A stretch of DNA of 64,000 nt from Larkinella rosea (GTDB lineage Bacteria > Bacteroidota > Bacteroidia > Cytophagales > Spirosomataceae), in assembly GCF_003858635.1 (NCBI RefSeq), contig NZ_RQJO01000007.1:1427941-1491940 (forward strand), in the 5' to 3' direction. This document shows, one piece after another, positions 44,733 to 52,745 of this stretch. A model generated the notes under the pieces. It searched no databases and had not been told where the DNA came from. It saw only the letters and a program-made list of their open reading frames with translations. The first letter of the stretch is position 1, and the number at the start of each line of letters is the position of its first letter. A program made the translations under genes and the position numbers.

Positions 44733-45155
44733 TTAATCCACGTTTTTGTCGGTCAATTTGAGCACGTATTTCGAATACGGAATTTCTCCTTTGTAGAAAA
44801 CCGCTCCTTCCGGTTCCATGCCAAATCGCTGGTAAAAAGTAGCCGCCGAAAGCCGGGCGTCGCACCAGAGTGTATGGGCACCTAACTTCCGGGCTTCTTC
44901 GATTACCCGATCCAATAACCGCATGCCAATTCCCTGCCGTTGGCAATCGGGCCGGGTGGCAAATTTCCGGAAGCGAGCAACGCCATTTTCTTCAAATAAT
45001 GAAATAACGGCCATTAAGTCTTCATCCCGAAAAGCACCAAAGTGTTGCCCCTCAGCATCTTCGTTCAAAATTACATACGCGAACGGTTTGTCGGGCCACA
45101 GAACTTTGTGACGAAGTGTGTAGGTTTCTTCCGGTTTAATTTGTCGAATGAGCAT
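44733..45155 (-). CDS. GNAT family N-acetyltransferase
   Basis: A 140-residue acetyltransferase. The acetyl-CoA loop is RPDCQRQGIGMRLLDRVI (about residues 71-88), followed by the WCDARLSAATFYQRFGM segment. A complete small GNAT. Acceptor unknown. It is convergent with the deacetylase gene and divergent from TrpB2. Confidence 0.87.
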   Translation of the reverse strand: MLIRQIKPEETYTLRHKVLWPDKPFAYVILNEDAEGQHFGAFRDEDLMAVISLFEENGVARFRKFATRPDCQRQGIGMRLLDRVIEEARKLGAHTLWCDARLSAATFYQRFGMEPEGAVFYKGEIPYSKYVLKLTDKNVD

Positions 45156-45211
45156 CGAAATACAGCGGGGAAATTGCTAAGTTAGGACTTCATTCCATAC
45201 TCTTTTAATCA

Positions 45212-46576
45212 ATGGCACAGAAAAAATTCACCCTGACCGAAGCCGACATCCCCGAAAAGTGGTACAATATCGTGGCCGACATGCCCAACAAACCGCTGCC
45301 CCCGCTGCATCCGGGCACCAAAGAACCGATCGGTCCGGAAATGCTCGCTCCCCTGTTCCCGATGGAATTGATCAAACAGGAGGTTACGTCCGAAAAGTGG
45401 GTCGACATTCCCGAAGAAGTCCGCGATATTTACAAAATCTGGCGTCCGACACCGATGTTCCGGGCGTACGGACTGGAGAAATTGCTGGACACCCCCGCCA
45501 AAATTTACTACAAATACGAAGGTGTCAGTCCAGCGGGTTCGCACAAACCCAATACAGCGGTTCCGCAGGCTTTTTACAACAAACAGGCTGGTGTCAAGCG
45601 CATCACGACCGAAACCGGGGCGGGGCAGTGGGGCAGTGCTTTGAGTTTCGCGTGTCAGCTTTTCGGGATTGAATGCGAGGTTTACATGGTGAAGGCCAGT
45701 TACGATAGCAAACCTTACCGCAAAATAATGATGAATACCTGGGGCGCGTCGGTTTATCCATCGCCCTCGAACCGCACCGAAGCCGGGAAGAAAATTCTGG
45801 CGGGCGACCCCGATTCGCCGGGGAGTCTGGGCATTGCCATTTCGGAAGCTGTCGAGCTGGCGTTTCAGGACGAAAACACGAAATATGCGCTCGGTTCGGT
45901 GCTGAACCACGTACTGATGCACCAGACGGTGATCGGACTGGAAGCGATCAAGCAACTGGAACAGGCCGGTGATTTTCCGGACATCATTGTGGCGCCGTTC
46001 GGTGGCGGCTCCAATTTTGCCGGAATTGCGTTTCCGTTCTTACGTTTCAACCTGGACGAAGGTAAAAAAATCCGCTGCATTGCCGCCGAACCAGCGTCCT
46101 GTCCCAAATTGACGCGTGGCGTTTTCCGTTACGATTTGGGCGATACCGTCGGCATGACGCCCCTCCTGCCGATGTACACGCTCGGACATAATTTTATTCC
46201 GGCTCCGATTCACGCGGGCGGTTTGCGCTACCACGGGGCGGGGGCCATTGTGAGTCAATTGCTGAAAGACGGATTGATTGAAGCGCAGGCGCTCAAGCAG
46301 TTGGAATGTTTCGAAGCCGGAATCAAATTTGCCCGAACGGAAGGGATTATTCCGGCGCCGGAGGCCACGCACGCGATTGCCACGGCAATCCGGGAAGCCG
46401 AACGCGCGAAAGAAGAAGGGGTTTCCAAAACCATCCTGTTCAATCTCTGCGGACACGGCCACTTCGACATGGGGGCTTATGAGCAGTATTTATCGGGGAA
46501 ACTGGTCGAACATGAAGTCACACAGGAGGAGATTCTGGCGTCACTGGCGGAATTAGATACACCGGTAATTGCCTAA
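45212..46576 (+). CDS. TrpB2-type tryptophan synthase beta chain-like PLP enzyme
   Basis: A 454-residue enzyme of the TrpB2 subfamily: longer than TrpB1, with the N-terminal extension and the PLP lysine in [11 protein letters not shown] (about 115). The phosphate-binding loop is [11 protein letters not shown], and the C-terminal [11 protein letters not shown] is characteristic. TrpB2 enzymes turn serine and indole into tryptophan without TrpA, or have related PLP activity. No trpA, trpC or other trp gene lies here. The subfamily is widespread in archaea and some bacteria. Confidence 0.9.
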   Translation: MAQKKFTLTEADIPEKWYNIVADMPNKPLPPLHPGTKEPIGPEMLAPLFPMELIKQEVTSEKWVDIPEEVRDIYKIWRPTPMFRAYGLEKLLDTPAKIYYKYEGVSPAGSHKPNTAVPQAFYNKQAGVKRITTETGAGQWGSALSFACQLFGIECEVYMVKASYDSKPYRKIMMNTWGASVYPSPSNRTEAGKKILAGDPDSPGSLGIAISEAVELAFQDENTKYALGSVLNHVLMHQTVIGLEAIKQLEQAGDFPDIIVAPFGGGSNFAGIAFPFLRFNLDEGKKIRCIAAEPASCPKLTRGVFRYDLGDTVGMTPLLPMYTLGHNFIPAPIHAGGLRYHGAGAIVSQLLKDGLIEAQALKQLECFEAGIKFARTEGIIPAPEATHAIATAIREAERAKEEGVSKTILFNLCGHGHFDMGAYEQYLSGKLVEHEVTQEEILASLAELDTPVIA

Positions 46577-46585
46577 TTGTTTTCG

Positions 46586-46662
46586 GGATTCGGTCTACAG
46601 TTTTAGGGAGTTGAACCGCGTGTGCAAAGCACGCGTCAGCAACCTAAAACTGTAAACCGTAA
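46586..46662. repeat. Intergenic long inverted repeat with CGCGTCAGC tip
   Basis: CGGTCTACAGTTTTAGG (46591-46607) and CCTAAAACTGTAAACCG (46643-46659) pair with one mismatch, and an inner hairpin CGCGTG/CACGCG (46617-46622/46630-46635) is followed by TCAGC. Same layout and words as at 17240 and 21562. Confidence 0.78.
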
Positions 46663-46681
46663 ACTAAATAACTACCCATTT

Positions 46682-47236
46682 ATGCTGGATGTAAACTTCA
46701 ATCCGTTTCCGACTTTATCAACCGAACGGCTGGTTTTAAGGCAGTTTCGAAACACGGATGCGGCCCATTTATTTGTGTTGAGGTCCGACGAAAGCATCAT
46801 GCGCTTTATCCCCAGACCATTGGCGACATCGGAAGCGGATACGGCCGTATTGATTCAGAGTTTCAATGAAAACATACGAACCAATGAGATGATTACCTGG
46901 GCGATTGCGCTCCGGGACTCAGATGAGGTTGTCGGAACAATTGGTTTCGTTCGAATGAGCAAGGAAAATTACCGCGCCGAAGTGGGCTATCTGTTACGGA
47001 CCGATTACCACGGATCCGGCATGATGCGGGAGGCTCTGGTTGCCGTTGTAAACTACGGTTTTCGGACATTGAACCTGCATTCCATCGAAGCCGTTGTCGA
47101 TCCAAAAAATGTTGCTTCGGCCCGATTATTGGAACGTTGCGGGTTTCAGAAAGAAGGACATTTCAAAGAAAATAAATTTTACAACGGGCGGTTTTTCGAC
47201 TCGGTTTATTACGCCCGTTTTACGCCCATTGAATAA
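46682..47236 (+). CDS. RimJ/RimL-type GNAT N-acetyltransferase
   Basis: A 184-residue acetyltransferase from the ATG at 46682; an in-frame start at 46622 falls within the repeat. The family pattern is TERLVLRQFRNTDAAHLFVL at the N-terminus, GYLLRTDYHGSGMMREAL as the acetyl-CoA site (about 105-122) and the SARLLERCGFQKEGHFKEN segment (about 142). Such enzymes acetylate protein N-termini, ribosomal proteins or antibiotics. Acceptor not known. Confidence 0.88.
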   Translation: MLDVNFNPFPTLSTERLVLRQFRNTDAAHLFVLRSDESIMRFIPRPLATSEADTAVLIQSFNENIRTNEMITWAIALRDSDEVVGTIGFVRMSKENYRAEVGYLLRTDYHGSGMMREALVAVVNYGFRTLNLHSIEAVVDPKNVASARLLERCGFQKEGHFKENKFYNGRFFDSVYYARFTPIE

Positions 47237-47376
47237 ATTCCAACATAAATTGGACTTGGCAAATGAGCAGTTAGAATTGCCTTAAATAACAACAAACATT
47301 CTCTGGAAGTTACTATAAAAGAATGAATCTGCTGGTTAAAAAAATAGTTTTATAAGTTGATACTTGTTACTCAATT

Positions 47377-48894
47377 ATGCCAAAAAGTAGTCGATTTATA
47401 CAGAAAGATCCGGACGTTGTTTTGATCGGTGCCGGAATTATGAGCGCCACGCTCGGCATGTTGCTCAAGGAATTAGATCCATCGTTGACCATTGAAGTTT
47501 TCGAACGGCTGGACGTACTGGCCGCCGAAAGTTCGGATGCCTGGAACAACGCCGGAACCGGTCACTCCGCGTTTTGCGAGCTGAATTATACGCCTGAGCG
47601 GGAAGACGGTTCAGTCGATATCACGAAAGCCGTTAAAATCGCCGAATCGTTCGAAGTATCCAAAGAGTTTTGGGCTTATCTGGTCGAGCAAAATATTTCG
47701 CCATCTCCCCAAACCTTCATCAACGAAATTCCTCACATGAGTTTTGTGTGGGGTGAAAAGAACGTCGATTACCTCAAAAAAAGGCATGATGCGCTGGATG
47801 ATCACCACCTTTTTAAAGGAATGCTGTATTCCGAAGATCCGGCCCAGTTGAACGAGTGGATTCCGCTCGTCATGGAAGGCCGCGATCCGTCCGAAAAAGT
47901 GGCAGCAACCCGCATGGAAATTGGTACCGATGTCAATTTCGGAGCCTTAACCCGCGCGCTGTTCGATCATCTGCGGAAAATGGACGGGGTCACAATCCGC
48001 CTGGCCCACGATGTCCGGGATCTGGAACAGGAAGAAGACGGTACCTGGAAAATTACCGTCAAGAACTGGTCGACGCGGAAAAAACGGGAATTAAAAACCC
48101 GCTTTATCTTCATCGGTGCGGGGGGCGGTTCCTTGCCCCTGCTCGAAAAGGCGGCCATTCCGGAAGGCAAAGGATTTGGCGGTTTTCCGGTAAGCGGGCA
48201 GTGGCTGGTTTGCAATAATCAGGAAGTCGTGGAAAGACACGAAGCCAAAGTCTACGGAAAAGCTTCCGTCGGCTCCCCTCCAATGTCGGTTCCGCACCTC
48301 GACACCCGGATGATCGACGGTAAAAAAGCGCTTTTGTTCGGTCCTTATGCCGGTTTTTCAACCAAATTCCTGAAAAACGGTTCATTCATGGATTTGCCTT
48401 TATCGATCAAAGCCAATAACCTGCTGCCGATGATGGCCGCCGGTATTCACAATATTCCGCTGACGAAATACCTCATCGATCAGGTACGTCAATCGCCGGA
48501 AGACCGTTTAGCCGCTTTGCGCGATTATTTCCCGGAGGCTAAAATGGACGAATGGGATCTGGAAACCGCCGGTCAGCGGGTTCAGGTGATCAAAAAAGAC
48601 CCCGAAGAAGGCGGTATTCTGGAGTTTGGAACTGAAGTCGTTTGCGCGGCCGACGGTTCCATTGCCGCATTACTCGGCGCATCGCCGGGGGCGTCTACTT
48701 CCGTTTCCATTATGCTGGATTTGCTAAAACGCTGTTTCCCGAACCAAATCAATTCAGAAGCCTGGCAAAACAAGTTGAAGAAGATGATTCCGTCGTACGG
48801 CCAATCGCTGGCCACGAATGCGGAGTTAGCCTACCAGACCAGAGCCTGGACGAGCGAGGTGTTAGGGTTAAAAATAAGCGAACCGGTTCTTTAA
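47377..48894 (+). CDS. mqo: Malate:quinone oxidoreductase
   Basis: A 505-residue peripheral membrane FAD enzyme that oxidises malate to oxaloacetate and passes electrons to the quinone pool, an alternative to the NAD-dependent malate dehydrogenase. FAD loop [17 protein letters not shown] at about 13-29; [17 protein letters not shown] and the C-terminal [19 protein letters not shown] segments are typical. Full length. Monocistronic, with the YdeI-like gene starting 11 nt after its stop. Confidence 0.95.
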   Translation: MPKSSRFIQKDPDVVLIGAGIMSATLGMLLKELDPSLTIEVFERLDVLAAESSDAWNNAGTGHSAFCELNYTPEREDGSVDITKAVKIAESFEVSKEFWAYLVEQNISPSPQTFINEIPHMSFVWGEKNVDYLKKRHDALDDHHLFKGMLYSEDPAQLNEWIPLVMEGRDPSEKVAATRMEIGTDVNFGALTRALFDHLRKMDGVTIRLAHDVRDLEQEEDGTWKITVKNWSTRKKRELKTRFIFIGAGGGSLPLLEKAAIPEGKGFGGFPVSGQWLVCNNQEVVERHEAKVYGKASVGSPPMSVPHLDTRMIDGKKALLFGPYAGFSTKFLKNGSFMDLPLSIKANNLLPMMAAGIHNIPLTKYLIDQVRQSPEDRLAALRDYFPEAKMDEWDLETAGQRVQVIKKDPEEGGILEFGTEVVCAADGSIAALLGASPGASTSVSIMLDLLKRCFPNQINSEAWQNKLKKMIPSYGQSLATNAELAYQTRAWTSEVLGLKISEPVL

Positions 48895-48905
48895 CCGCCC
48901 AAGCT

Positions 48906-49376
48906 ATGGCGCCTAATGATGCCATCCATTTTGAATCTGTTATCGATCGGTTCGTCCATCAAAATGGAATGCATTTTATCGACGTTCCTGATGGTGTAGC
49001 CCAACTGTTCGTCAGCACGACATCGGTTCGGATGATGTGTCTGTTAAACGGGAAAGTCGAATTTCATTGTGCACTAAGGCCCAAAGGAAATGGTACGTTT
49101 TACATCAGTGTCGGAACGCCCATTCGCCAGCAACTTAAAATTCGGTCGGGCGATAAAATTCAGGCTGCGATTTGGAAAGACGATAGCGAATATGGACGCA
49201 AAATGCCAGAAGAATTGCAGGAATTGCTGGCCATCGATGAAGAAGGCAACCGGTGTTTTCAGGCGCTAAAATCCAGCGATCAACGCGCCATTATGTATTA
49301 TGTCGATGGCGCGAAGAATAGCCAGATTCGTATCGATCGGGCAATTAAGATGATTGACCGATTTAAAAAGAAATAA
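48906..49376 (+). CDS. YdeI/OmpD-associated family protein (DUF1905)
   Basis: From the ATG at 48906 the product is 156 residues. The first 90 residues form a DUF1905-like beta-barrel (VSTTSVRMMCLLNGKVEFHC), and the C-terminal part (EELQELLAIDEEGNRCFQAL, then KNSQIRIDRAIKMIDRFKKK) is the YdeI/bacteriocin-protection type. Role unproven; homologues are linked to tolerance of stress or bacteriocins. Immediately follows mqo and may be co-transcribed. A strong terminator follows. Confidence 0.78.
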   Translation: MAPNDAIHFESVIDRFVHQNGMHFIDVPDGVAQLFVSTTSVRMMCLLNGKVEFHCALRPKGNGTFYISVGTPIRQQLKIRSGDKIQAAIWKDDSEYGRKMPEELQELLAIDEEGNRCFQALKSSDQRAIMYYVDGAKNSQIRIDRAIKMIDRFKKK

Positions 49377-49397
49377 TCCGTTTCTGGAAAAATTTAT

Positions 49398-49442
49398 AAA
49401 TATAAAAGCCGTACTTAAAATCAAGGTACGGCTTTTATATTT
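49398..49442. terminator. Strong bidirectional terminator
   Basis: A 17-bp perfect stem, AAATATAAAAGCCGTAC (49398-49414) and GTACGGCTTTTATATTT (49426-49442), with an 11-nt loop. It ends the mqo-YdeI unit. Confidence 0.85.
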
Positions 49443-49472
49443 ATACTTTATCTCAATTTAAATCGGAAAGCC

Positions 49473-50375
49473 TTGAGCGAAATAAAGTTGTATGATTCAT
49501 CGTCATTTACGACGAAGTTTATGCCTTCTGACGAGTTAAATGCAATTCTGAAAGGAGATATCCGGAAGTTCTTTATCGTTCGCGTGGAAGAAATGTACCG
49601 CCATGTTCATCGGCCCGTACCCGCTTCCCGCTCCACCATCCACTCGTGTTTATACATCACGGAAGGAGAAGCATCCATGAAGATTGGGAGCGAATTGTTT
49701 ACGATTCATCCGAATGAGTTATTGTTCGTACCGGCGGGGCAGGTTTTTTCATTTCAAGAAAACGATGTAAACAAAGGATATATATGCGGTTTTCATACGG
49801 ATTTTCTGGTCGGAATATTTGGTAACGGTTTGTTAAAAGAGTTCGATTTTCTACGCGTTTGGGGGAATCCGATGATCCAGCCAGATTTGGATTCAGCCCG
49901 ATTTATTCAGCAAATACTCGATCGGCTTTTATTCGATTATTCCCGGTCGGGTCTTCAGAATTCCGAACTTCTTCAATCCTACCTGCTGGCGTTGTTGTGT
50001 GAAGTAAACCGGGTTTATCGACCCGCATCTTCTGACAATCCGGGTTCTTCCGTTGCGATTACAAACCGTTTCCGGGAGCTCCTCTTTACGATGATCAGTA
50101 CCCATCACCGGGTTTCCGAGTATGCTTTGCTGCTCAATATCTCCCCCAATCACCTGAATAAAACCGTTAAAGCCATTACCGGGAAGTCACCGACAAAATG
50201 GATCGATGAAACAATTTTGCTTGAATCGAAAGTTCTGCTCAGTCAAACCACATTGTCCATCAGCGAAATTGCCTCCGAAGTTGGACTGGATGATTCTTCT
50301 TATTTTACCCGGTTGTTCAAAAAGTACGAGAAACAAACTCCTTCCGAATTTCGGCGAATGATTGAAAAGTCCTAG
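49473..50375 (+). CDS. AraC family transcriptional regulator
   Basis: A 300-residue regulator starting at TTG 49473 (an ATG at 49521 is the alternative). The N-terminal region (about 20-150) is a cupin-like sensing domain (HPNELLFVPAGQVFSF). The C-terminal domain (about 205-300) has two helix-turn-helices: SEYALLLNISPNHLNKTVKA and ISEIASEVGLDDSSYFTRLF. Ligand and target unknown. Followed by two small membrane protein genes. Confidence 0.87.
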   Translation: MSEIKLYDSSSFTTKFMPSDELNAILKGDIRKFFIVRVEEMYRHVHRPVPASRSTIHSCLYITEGEASMKIGSELFTIHPNELLFVPAGQVFSFQENDVNKGYICGFHTDFLVGIFGNGLLKEFDFLRVWGNPMIQPDLDSARFIQQILDRLLFDYSRSGLQNSELLQSYLLALLCEVNRVYRPASSDNPGSSVAITNRFRELLFTMISTHHRVSEYALLLNISPNHLNKTVKAITGKSPTKWIDETILLESKVLLSQTTLSISEIASEVGLDDSSYFTRLFKKYEKQTPSEFRRMIEKS

Positions 50376-50444
50376 AAACGGCCTTATCCATCCTAACGTT
50401 CGACTTCGACGTATTTGATCTTTGCATCAATCAAATGCAAGATC

Positions 50445-50915
50445 ATGTACCCTATTTTATTAACTGTTCATTCTGTTTTCCGTTGGGTGGTTTTGGTCAG
50501 CCTCTGCTACAGTATTTACCTGGGCATAACAGGCTGGAGTCGAAAAAAGACATTCAACAAGTCGGCTGATTTTATCCGACACGCCACGGCCACCATTGCC
50601 CATATCCAGTTGATGATAGGCTATATTTTGTATTTTAACAGCCCGATTGTTGCGTATTTCCGAGCTCATTTCAAAGAAGCCATCAGGCAATTTGATTTCC
50701 TCTTTTTTGGTCTCATTCATATTCTACTGATGACGATTGCGATTGTATTTATTACAATCGGTTCGGCAGTTGCCAAACGGAAAGAATCGGATAACGAAAA
50801 ATTTAAAACGATGACAATCTGGTTTAGCTTGGCCCTACTTCTTATTTTACTGGCTATTCCCTGGCCATTTTCTCCACTGGCAAATCGTCCTTACTTTCGC
50901 GCCTTTCACGAATGA
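50445..50915 (+). CDS. Hypothetical membrane protein
   Basis: 156 residues from the ATG at 50445. Four hydrophobic helices, first VFRWVVLVSLCYSIYLGI. Resembles small four-helix membrane proteins of Bacteroidota; no named family. Stop overlaps the next ATG (ATGA at 50912-50915), so it is coupled to the second DUF3817 gene. Confidence 0.68.
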   Translation: MYPILLTVHSVFRWVVLVSLCYSIYLGITGWSRKKTFNKSADFIRHATATIAHIQLMIGYILYFNSPIVAYFRAHFKEAIRQFDFLFFGLIHILLMTIAIVFITIGSAVAKRKESDNEKFKTMTIWFSLALLLILLAIPWPFSPLANRPYFRAFHE

Positions 50916-51214
50916 AATTCTTAACAACTAAAATCGGAAGATTACGACTTATTGCTTTTTTAGAAGGCATTTCGTTACTCGTTTTAATTGGTATTGCGGT
51001 ACCTTTAAAATATGCCAATAACGATCCCACTCTGGTCAGGGCCATTGGCCCCGTCCATGGCTTATTATTCCTGCTGTTTGTGATCAATACGCTGAGTTTC
51101 GGAATCGAACACAAATGGCAATTCAGAAAAATTACCTGGAAGGTGATTCTGGCGTGCTTTATTCCATTCGGAACGTTTTATATCGATTATAAAATTCTGT
51201 CGAGAATCGGGTAA
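50912..51214 (+). CDS. DUF3817 family membrane protein (paralogue 2)
   Basis: A 100-residue paralogue of the protein at 43204-43515: shared landmarks are LEGISLLVLIGIAVPLKYAN, GPVHGLLFLLF and CFIPFGTFYID, within about three membrane helices. The start overlaps the upstream stop. The two copies have similar length but different company; this one is in a two-gene unit below an AraC regulator. Confidence 0.82.
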   Translation: MKFLTTKIGRLRLIAFLEGISLLVLIGIAVPLKYANNDPTLVRAIGPVHGLLFLLFVINTLSFGIEHKWQFRKITWKVILACFIPFGTFYIDYKILSRIG

Positions 51215-51217
51215 AAC

Positions 51218-51260
51218 AAAACCGGGTGCTGTCTGAATGACTCAGACAGCACCCGGTTTT
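51218..51260. terminator. Bidirectional terminator, DUF3817 / DUF6600 genes
   Basis: 19-bp perfect stem: AAAACCGGGTGCTGTCTGA (51218-51236) and TCAGACAGCACCCGGTTTT (51242-51260), five-nt loop, A and T runs on either side. Confidence 0.9.
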
Positions 51261-51275
51261 TAAAAGTATCAATCG

Positions 51276-52676
51276 TTATTGCGGACCTCGACGATGGCCA
51301 AAGCCGCCTTCCCGGTTGGACGAATTCTGCCGTTCCTGATAGTGTCGGGGTGCCTGCTCTGCCGATCGGGGTTGAACTTGCTCCCGGCTTCGTTCCGACC
51401 GCTGAAAACCGCCTTCATTGCCGCCACCGTTCCAGGAACGCTCCATCCGGCTCGAGCGGTCGGGCTGTTGATACGACCGGCTTTCGGCCCGGCGATCATT
51501 CATACCGGGATTGTAACCCGGGTTGCTACGGTTTTCAGAGGGAGTTTCAAACCCATTTGGACTGGTGCGATTCCGGTTGTTAAAATCCGGGCGATCAAAA
51601 CTGCCTGATGAATTATCCGAATTTGAACGATTGTTGAAATCCGGGCGATTCGAGTGATCACTGTTTGAACGATTATTAAAATCCGGACGATTTGAGATAT
51701 CGCCATTTGGACGATTGTTAAAATCCGGACGACTCATATTATCACTGTTTGAACGATTGTTAAAATCCGGACGATTCGAATTGTCTCTATTTGGACGATT
51801 GTTAAAATCCGGACGGTTTGAACTATTGTCCCGATTTGGCGAAAAACCGCTGTTATCAGTTCGGTTCGAACGATTCGAGTTTGGATAATTTCCAGCAATA
51901 TCTCCCCGATTGTTTCGGTTGTAACCACCATTTCCGTTATAATTTCCCCGATTATCCGAACGATTCGGATCATAGCCACCACGCGCTCCGTAGGTTCCGC
52001 GTCGGGCCACATCATTAGCCCGGTAAACCGGAACCCGTTGGCGGGTGTATCGTTCAATTTCTTCCCGACGCGGGCCATAGCCATACGACCGGTTATTGTA
52101 GCGATACACGTTGTTAATGATTGTGGTATTGTGGTATACATTCACAACCCGCGTCCGGGGAACGCAATAACTGTAAACCCGGGGACTGGTGAAATAAATC
52201 TGGGGCACGAACGTCCAGTAATTGAACGGCAGATTGATGTTCACATTGATGCTCATGCCCGGACCGAGCGGAGCCCAGCCATAATAACCGCCACCGGAAC
52301 GCCAGCTCACCCAGGCCGGTCCCCATTCTGAATCCGGAATCCAGATCCAGCGACCGTAGTAATCGTCAAACTGCCAGCGTCCGTAATGAAAGGGGGCCCA
52401 GCCCCAATCGTAATCCGAGACCCAGGTGTTGCCGTATTCGGTTACCGCCCAGTGTCCATTGGTAGCATAAGGTTGAAAGTCGCCTGGAACATCGGGCATC
52501 CACACCTGCCCATAATTCTGGTTGGGAACCCACTGCCCGTAGGGTGCCAGATCGTCATAAAACGATTCAATCGGCACATCGACACCGGGTTGCGCCATCG
52601 ATTTCTGAGGAACAACCAGGGTGAGTACAAAAAATATAATCAACCCAAAAGCCGGAATGATTCGTCGTGTTTTCAT
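51276..52676 (-). CDS. DUF6600-like exported repeat protein
   Basis: A 466-residue exported protein with signal peptide (LIIFFVLTLVVPQKSMAQ). The N-terminal half (about 32-185) is rich in Trp and Tyr (WAVTEYGNTWVSDYDWGWAP), as in DUF6600 proteins. The C-terminal half is low complexity: first Tyr/Arg/Asn, then 14-residue tandem units of the form RPDFNNRxNxDxSN (about 285-365), ending in an Arg/Gln/Ser tail. Probably a cell envelope or matrix protein; function unknown. Confidence 0.78.
   Translation of the reverse strand: MKTRRIIPAFGLIIFFVLTLVVPQKSMAQPGVDVPIESFYDDLAPYGQWVPNQNYGQVWMPDVPGDFQPYATNGHWAVTEYGNTWVSDYDWGWAPFHYGRWQFDDYYGRWIWIPDSEWGPAWVSWRSGGGYYGWAPLGPGMSINVNINLPFNYWTFVPQIYFTSPRVYSYCVPRTRVVNVYHNTTIINNVYRYNNRSYGYGPRREEIERYTRQRVPVYRANDVARRGTYGARGGYDPNRSDNRGNYNGNGGYNRNNRGDIAGNYPNSNRSNRTDNSGFSPNRDNSSNRPDFNNRPNRDNSNRPDFNNRSNSDNMSRPDFNNRPNGDISNRPDFNNRSNSDHSNRPDFNNRSNSDNSSGSFDRPDFNNRNRTSPNGFETPSENRSNPGYNPGMNDRRAESRSYQQPDRSSRMERSWNGGGNEGGFQRSERSREQVQPRSAEQAPRHYQERQNSSNREGGFGHRRGPQ
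51578..51830 (-). repeat. 42-bp tandem repeat coding for 14-residue units
   Basis: Units of 42 bp recur with their AAATCCGG words near 51634, 51676, 51718, 51760 and 51802; a less regular unit lies near 51585. They encode RPDFNNRSNSDNSN-type units. The repeat number is likely to vary between strains by slippage. Confidence 0.8.
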
Positions 52677-52745
52677 GGCCCAGCGAGCGTTAAAGTAGAA
52701 TTTCCCTGCTTTGATTCAGGAAGAATGCAAAGGTTTAACACTACT

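Noticed and set aside
51578-51830. CRISPR-like regular repeats
   Set aside because: The 42-bp units are contiguous and in frame within one protein, with no spacers.
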